A stretch of DNA of 64,000 bases from Timema cristinae (Eukaryota > Arthropoda > Insecta > Phasmatodea > Timematidae). Shown here in pieces: positions 57,560-64,000 of the stretch (position 1 is the first letter of the stretch; every line of letters begins with the position of its first letter). Made by a program: the position numbers and the translations under genes. The stretch lies in assembly GCA_039000515.1 (NCBI GenBank), contig JBCFYV010011135.1, positions 29,043,548 through 29,107,547 of the forward strand, written 5' to 3'. Under the pieces are notes generated by a model. That model ran no database searches and was not told the DNA's origin. It worked only from the letters and a program-made list of their open reading frames with translations.

Positions 57560-58910
57560 AACAACAAATTAAAAGAGAACATTAAGTAAAAATCTCTTTT
57601 ACCAACTCTAATACCATTGTAAATTAAGCAACAAATATATTCTTTAAATTATAGAAATATATCTATCACTAATTTTTGCAATTTTTTTCCGAAGTATGTA
57701 CACTTTCTAAACTGACTAACTACATCAGCACATGACCTATAAGATAACAATAGGGATGTTCAATCTCCGAAACCTTTTTATAAGATTTACTACTTTCTTA
57801 GAAACACTGGTGTCACTTTGGTATTTTCAACTTCCCATTTGGACGGTCTCAGACTTTCCCAATGGTTGGCTGATAAAGAATAGACTATGTAGACACCATT
57901 CCTATTTCTAAGGACCATCAATGGCTTAAGGATAAGTGTAGCACTTTCAAACTTCTGGACGAGTCTGTAGTCTCTGACTTTCTAATTGGTTGGCACTGCC
58001 ATGTGATTAAGGATACAAACCGTTTGAATGTGATTTACCTGTTGATGAGGCTTTATGCTATAACAATCAACATTAGAATGGTGTTTTTGTACTTTGACTA
58101 ATTAAAAGTTTTTCTTATTAGAATTGAATTTAACTCTTTGAAAGGAAATGTTCTACCGCTATGCTATACATCCAAGCAATTACTAACCAAAATAACTACA
58201 CAAAATATTTAGATAAAACGTCTAGGTTAGGCTACATTTGAAAGTTAGGTTAAGTGCAGTCACAAATATTATATTTAAACATGAGCTAGTTGGTGTAGTT
58301 ATGGTAGTGGCATTAGTACTTTAATTTTGATGCGCGCGCACAATAACTTTGCTGTGATTCGTAGTCAAATGAAAATTATATTTGAATCAAATTCTATGGA
58401 GTGATAGGAATTAAGGATTATGTACACTGTTCAATCTGTAAGTATGGAGTCGATCACTTACGGAATAAAACACAATTTTCAGATTCGAAGTCTGTAGACG
58501 GAGCTTTAGGATAATAGCAAGTTCAAAAACAAAGATTGTAGCAAAGTAGAACAAATACAGTGGCGAAGTAGTACCAGCTTGCGCCCACTTTAATAAAGGC
58601 GAAAATTTGTAACACTATGCATTTAGAATTATATTGAATACACTCATCAGTTTTAACTTAAGCGGGAGTACCGCTGGATGTGTCACACCGTAGTATATAT
58701 CTAAAGTTTGTACTACTCTACAGTCTCCACGAGAGTTTATGAAAATACCGCGCAACAGCTTCTGTATTGGAATCAAATATCAAAGACCAAACATATGAAG
58801 ACTCAAGAATGCCAGCACTTTAGTCTCTAGCGATAGTACACACACCTGGTGGCTTTATTTTGTATCAGTATCCAATTATTTATTAATGTATTGGTAGAAC
58901 AAACGGCCAT
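57560..58910. other. Upstream region of the zinc-finger gene, period 2
   Basis: Collinear with 28480-29830. Promoter not located. A short GCGCGCGC run is at 58332-58339. Confidence 0.4.
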
Positions 58911-58912
58911 TT

Positions 58913-59093
58913 AAAATTGATTTTTAAATTACCTTCTGGACATTTTTAACTACTATTATACTTCTATAGGGTAGTATTCTAGTACGAGACAAAACCTTTC
59001 TTAAAATTGATTTTTAAATTACCTTCTGGACATTTTTAACTACTATTATACTTATATAAGGTAGGATTCTGTTAAGAGACAAACCCTTTCTTC
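58913..59093. repeat. Two-copy ~100-bp tandem duplication, period 2
   Basis: Counterpart of 29835-30013. Confidence 0.85.
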
Positions 59094-59243
59094 AAAAATA
59101 TTTGTAATTATTAAACTACATCAAATTATTTAAAGAAAAAATACCATGAGTTTCAAACTATGTTTGGATCTGTAAGGCTTTTAATATAACATTTATTTCA
59201 TTTACTACATTGATGTATCTCTTATTTTATTAAATTAGTGAAC

Positions 59244-59544
59244 AATAACAAAATGCCAGGTGACCTGGTGGTCTAGGGGTAAGGTGTCAGTCTTCTGTGC
59301 TGGCGGCCAGGGTTCAATCCTCGGTCCCGGCAAAGATTTATCTGATCACCAAACCCTTCCTTCACCTCTGACAAGACATCTTGTGAATGTGAGGAATGCC
59401 AGGCCTCCACCGTGTCCGGATTCCACGTTAAACTGTAGGTCCTTCATTTTTTCTCACAATCACCCTACAATTACACATTAGCGTAAGTGCGTACAACCCG
59501 AATGGGTAGTAAGTCACGGTGCTAGTAATAATAACAAAATGCCA
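59244..59544 (+). mobile_element. SINE-A copy with 15-bp target-site duplication, period 2
   Basis: Counterpart of 30166-30467, flanked by AATAACAAAATGCCA on both sides. Its + reading frame at 59260-59481 is incidental. Confidence 0.9.
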
Positions 59545-61095
59545 TGTTGTCTTGTGTTAATGAAGAAGAGACAAAGATACCCGAACGCTTCCTTTTCTCT
59601 TACACAATAGTATTCAGACGAGAGCACAAAAATTTCGCCCACATATCTATCCACTAATGTTGTAAGGATCAGTGCGCGTAATCCAATGATTCTAATATCT
59701 GTCAAGACCATCAGCAACCCTGAGGATCCCCTAATTAAAGGAAATGAAAAACAATAAATTAAGCTAGTGCTTACCTATTTGGGTAATAAGGAATAGTATT
59801 ACAACCATTTTGAATTACCATATGTGAAGCTTGAATACTCTAATTTTTATCCACAATGACAGAAATAATTATTTTTCGAGTCTAATGAATTATCATAAGA
59901 TCGAATAGAGTTTTGCTCGAATTTTTAGAGAACAGCTCCAGGTTTGCTGGGTAATCTTTTCAAAGGAAGAAAATACCCTTTTCTCTATCTGACATCCGGT
60001 GGCAAGTTCGAATTTTAAATGTACGAAAAGCTTAGTTAAATATTACAAATAGAACTATTCTACTAGAGTCAATTAACCCAAAAGAAGACATTAACAATTC
60101 GCTGCTATACCCGAGTTGAAAATCACGTGTGAGAACTACAAGACACCTGAGTATTGTAATAATAAATATTGAGGTTTTTATTTACTTAGAAATTCATACA
60201 TTTGGTGAAAGCAATACAAAATATTTTTATTTCCAACTAAAGAATCGAATTAATATTAACTACACACTACACTGCATAAATATTTTCAAGACACATGTTC
60301 TTGCCAATTATGCTAATATGCAAGATATGCTACTAAAATTGTTATTTTCCATTATTAAGATAATTTTTTTTTTTTGCAAACGCAGTCATTTGAAATAATA
60401 CAAATTTTTCTTACTTGGTAATTAATTATCATTTCATTCTTTTTACCTGTTAATGATCAATTTCATTTTATATAGAGAATACATTATATTAAAATATTTT
60501 ATTCAAAGTGTTATGATATTAAAAAGAATCTATGTAATCATTTCCCACCTAGATTTGACTGTTTTTTTTTGTAATCAAATGTATTGTTTTATTCAATACT
60601 TAGGTGTATAATTAGCAATGTTTTTAGATGGATATCCATAGGCTATGGAAGTTATTATATACCTACCTATGCTCTTTTGAAAATAATAACTACAAAGAGC
60701 TTAAAATTAAATCTTTTTTCTTATTAATCATCTATATTACATGGTTTCACCAACACAATTATAGAACAATTTTTTCCCACGAACTTTGCACTTAAAGGTG
60801 TCTTCTTTAACGATAATATTTTTCAAAGTCACTGTTACACTTGGTTCAGGGTTGTATGCGAGTCTTATTGAAACAGAAATAAGATAGTGCTTAATTTTTT
60901 TTAGTACGTAGCTAATATGAACTTAGTACAATAAGAACGATACAATTGAAAGGATTTTACTAAATAAAAAAATCTATAATATCTATTAACTATTCTACTG
61001 ATCCCAATTTTAACATTGCCAAGTATTGGATTCACAAAAAAATACAAAAAAATACAAAATGTTCCTCGTTTAGGCATTAATGTTTACCTAATATA
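59545..61095. other. Non-coding AT-rich stretch, end of period 2
   Basis: Collinear with 30468-32016; nothing recognised. Confidence 0.5.
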
Positions 61096-61150
61096 CTCAT
61101 AAATCAGTCGTTAGATAAACCTCTTATCTAAGAGCCATTACTACATATTA

Positions 61151-61720
61151 ATGATACTCCAATCAAAATATCATTATAAATATGCATTGGCAATCTCTCT
61201 CAAAACGGCAAAATATTCAACAATGGACAACCGTTTTAACATTGGAACATTTACAAATTGGATGTTGCGGGATCGTTTAGTGCATGGAATAGCGGATGAG
61301 ACAGTGCAGTATGAAATGATTTCTAAAAATGAAATGAAGTTAAATGAGGTAATTTCCATGGCAGTAAGTAGCGAAGCAGCGACACAACATCAACGTGTGA
61401 TGCTGCAAACTTCGGTCACACCGTTGGGGTACCAAGACCAAGAAGCAGGCCTAATGGAAGTACACAGTCTATCTAGAAACCACCAATTTCAACAAAGAGT
61501 TGCCAATAATCAACAAAGATTTTCTCCAAACCAACAAAAGGATCAACGGTGTTATCGTTGTGACAAAGAGCATATAACCTTTGAATAGCCATGGGCGAAT
61601 GCGATGTCATTTTTGTAAGAAGTTAGTTCACAGAGAAAGGGCATGTAGGTCTAACAGACAAAATGACATCAAACGAAGAGTGCAACACGTACAAACAAAC
61701 CATATAGCACCCAGGGAACC
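61151..61720 (+). pseudogene. Gypsy (Mag-like) gag fragment, period 3
   Basis: 145 open codons ending at the same TAG as the other periods, with the same half zinc knuckle. A few substitutions only. Confidence 0.8.
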
Positions 61721-61829
61721 TGCAAGCTCAGTATTAGATATGGCATATTAGCCGTTTTCTATGGGATCTGAAATTAAAGAAAACCCACCATTCCACATAA
61801 ATGTGATGTTAAGTGGAACAAAACACCAC

Positions 61830-63230
61830 ATGGAGATCGATTCAGCAGCAGCCCTGACAGTTATTAGCCCAGTAACCTATGAAAAAATATGAACCTTTAA
61901 AACCAAAACTGATGAGTTCCGATATTAAGCTTTGCACCTGGGGAACAAAACAGCATCTTTGTATCCTTGTTTGGTGTAATGTGGAGGCCACTATTATAAT
62001 GGTTTGTCTGCTACTCTGCCCTTAACAATAGTGGAAGGAAATGTGACAAGCCTGCCCGGGATAGATTGATTCAACGAGTTGAGAATTAGAGTGAAAGGAA
62101 TTCACCATATCACTGATGGTAAGTTCATGGAGACAGTACAGAAATTCTCAGCTCTTGAAGATCACAATCTAGGAGAATATGTTGAACCACCAGTTTTATT
62201 AAAAATTGACCCCTAAGTGCCTAAGTATCACCGGAGCCGTCCAATACCACTGTCACTGGCAGACGTTGTCAATCGAGAGATTACAAGGTTAGTTGATGAA
62301 GGGATATAAAACCGGTATCATTTTCAAAGTGGGCTACACCGCTAGAGATTGTGTCAAAGCGGGATGGATTTTTGCGGTTGTGCAGGGTCTACCGAAGCTC
62401 AGTTAATAAAGCGCTATGCCCTGACAAATACCCTTTACCAACTGCAACTGAAGCTTTTGCATGCCAAACAGGTGGAACCATATTTTCTAAGCTTGACCTT
62501 GCACATGCTTATGCCCAAGTTAAAGTGGATGAAGAATCTTCTAAAATATTGACGGATATTACGCCAAAAGGCTTGATAAAGGTGACAAGAATGCCTTTTG
62601 GAATTAGTGCAGCACCGTGGATTTTTCAGAGGCTTATTGAAGGTATATTAGCAGGTATACAAGGTACTGCAGCACTCCTGGATGAAATAATTATATCGGG
62701 CAACGATAGAGAACAACTTAATTCCAGAGTACAGGAAGTACTACAAGGATTGAGTGATGCAGGGTTGCATTAAGGAAGAACAAGTGCAGGTTTTGAATTC
62801 CAGCAGTGTCATTTTTAGGTTTTCAGGTAGACGCCCAAGGTATGACACCCTATAAGACAAGGTTGAAGCCATACACAAAGCTCGGCACCTAAGAATAAAT
62901 AGAACTTCAGGCTTTTTTTAGGACTTTCCAATTTTTATGAGAGATTCCTGAGCGACCCTGGAACCCTACACCGTCTTCTAAATAAATAAGCACCACGGCA
63001 GTGGACTCAAAACCACGAGAGTGCATTCAATAAGGCAAAAGCCATTTTAACATTAGACTTAGTTCTGAAGCATTATGATAGTAGATCTTTGAAATTATCT
63101 TGTGATGGATCTCCTTATGGGGTTGGACCAGTCCTCTCCCAAATTATGGACAATGGAATGGAAGCTCCGGTAGTGTTTGGCTCAAGAACACTGTCACAAG
63201 CTGAGCGTAATTGTTTATTTTCTTAGGATA
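61830..63230 (+). pseudogene. Gypsy pol remnant, period 3
   Basis: Carries the longest RT frame (62351-62773, 140 codons): FSKLDLAHAYAQ, MPFGISAAPWIFQRL, then LLDEIII where active gypsy RTs have a Tyr-x-Asp-Asp box, so a catalytic Asp is Glu here. It ends at a stop after DAGLH. The RNase H start (LSCDGSPYGVG) follows near 63100. No SINE insertion at the site used in period 1. Confidence 0.82.
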
Positions 63231-63792
63231 AAAGATTATTTTCATTTCTAGTACTGAAAAATTATCGTACATCTTACAATAAATGGTGTCTTAGAATCGA
63301 TTAAATATAGTACTTAAAATTAGCTTTTGATATCATATTTCTTAGACACTAAGATGCACAGTGTTTTTAAATAAGTATAAATGAAAAAGAAAATCTTGAA
63401 ATAAAATAAAGTATGTTTTGGTAATCTATTTTTGTCACTATAACTAGGTATTTGTCTACATTATTTTCTTTGACTTGTTTTTACTATAAAAGTTACAGAA
63501 CTTAGGCTGTTTTCTGATTAATATAAACTTAGAGTTAACCAATTCCAGCCCAGATACAAGAAAACCATGATAACATTTTCGCACTTTATGACATTTTCAA
63601 ATTAGCAACTTCAATTAACCTAGGATTGGAATTTGCAAAGATATTTGAAGAAAGACATTAAAAAAATTATTCACCAGGTCTTCATCACCTGTGATCCCCT
63701 CTTAAGATGAGAGAGGTACGTTAGAACATGGAACCACGATAGAGGTTTTATTCTGATTGCTATATTTCTTTACTCCTAATTATTTCTCACCC

Positions 63793-64000
63793 GCCTCGGT
63801 GACGTAGTTGGCTAAAACCCTAGTCTCGTGTTGAGCCAGACTACCAGAAATGAGAGATAAATGTTTGAATCCCAGTCGGGTAAACTGGGAAGTGGTTTTT
63901 TCCTAAATGGTTTTTGCATTCACCCTCAGGACAAATGTGGAGTCAATTCCTTTAAATTCAACCTTACCAATTCCTAATCCATTAGTATAATTAGTACTTA
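63793..64000 (+). mobile_element. SINE-B copy, period 3 (cut by window end)
   Basis: Counterpart of 2968-3220 and 34704-34955, running off the window before its tail ends. Confidence 0.7.

Larger units (their letters stand above)
32017..61095. repeat. Tandem segmental duplication, period 2 (~29.1 kb)
   Basis: Second copy of the period, collinear with 1-32016. It lacks the SINEs found at 1607 and 21690 and the block at 15250-18370. It carries its own unshared stretches at about 42860-44820 and 48030-49960. It holds the best preserved zinc-finger gene. Confidence 0.95.
61096..64000. repeat. Tandem segmental duplication, period 3 (partial, cut by window end)
   Basis: Third copy of the start of the period: gag-like, protease, RT and RNase H remnants, then the beginning of the SINE-B copy at 63793. 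It follows the same order as 1-3000 and 32017-34900. The copy continues beyond the window. Confidence 0.95.

Noticed and set aside
59260..59481. 73-codon + frame as a gene
   Set aside because: It lies entirely within a SINE-A copy.

Overview
This is a eukaryotic, AT-rich, repeat-dense window, most likely from an invertebrate and probably an arthropod (chelicerate is a guess). The reasons are phase-0 introns with GT/AG borders, C2H2 zinc-finger exons, tRNA-derived SINEs with trinucleotide tails, a Ty3/gypsy (Mag-like) retroelement remnant, and a cluster of the TAGGCCTA octamer. There are no operons, ribosome binding sites or CRISPR arrays. All gene models are read by eye from splice signals and reading frame.

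The dominant architecture is a head-to-tail segmental duplication seen 2.1 times. The sequence at 1 recurs at 32017 and again at 61096, giving periods of about 32.0 kb and 29.1 kb. The true junction is not defined, because the phase chosen here is simply the window start. In + order each period holds: a decayed gypsy fragment (gag, protease, RT, RNase H); an old decayed zinc-finger array (ZNF-c, minus strand); an RTE-like 3' tail; an LTR-like segment with a TATA box; zinc-finger exon ZNF-a (minus); zinc-finger exon ZNF-b (minus); three upstream exons of a zinc-finger gene (minus); and, in its first intron, a ~2 kb TIR-bounded element.

The gene of interest is a multi-exon C2H2 zinc-finger gene on the minus strand. 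In period 2 it reads open from ATG (57514) through exon 1 (33 codons), exon 2 (20 codons) and exon 3 (125 codons, built on a 29-residue repeat) into terminal exon ZNF-b (244 residues, five fingers, stop at 45121). Every junction is phase 0, giving a 422-aa protein. Its N-terminal half carries six psi-K-x-E SUMO-consensus motifs. A second terminal exon, ZNF-a (nine fingers), lies downstream with the same kind of acceptor and phase, and has no recognisable 5' exons of its own. This suggests alternative 3' finger exons, or a partial gene duplication. In period 1 exon 1 and exon 2 are intact, exon 3 and both finger exons carry frameshifts, and ZNF-a has expanded to about 25 near-identical fingers with a triplicated leader.

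Periods 1 and 2 are nearly identical over the flanks and the 5' exons, but they differ strongly in the finger-gene core (about 9.5-20.7 kb versus 41.2-50 kb). There blocks are rearranged, unit-specific SINEs and a ~2.4 kb promoter-bearing LTR-like block have been inserted, and period-1 ZNF-a and ZNF-b 3' flanks resemble each other more than their orthologous positions. Several one-base differences lie in homopolymers, so some breaks could be assembly errors.
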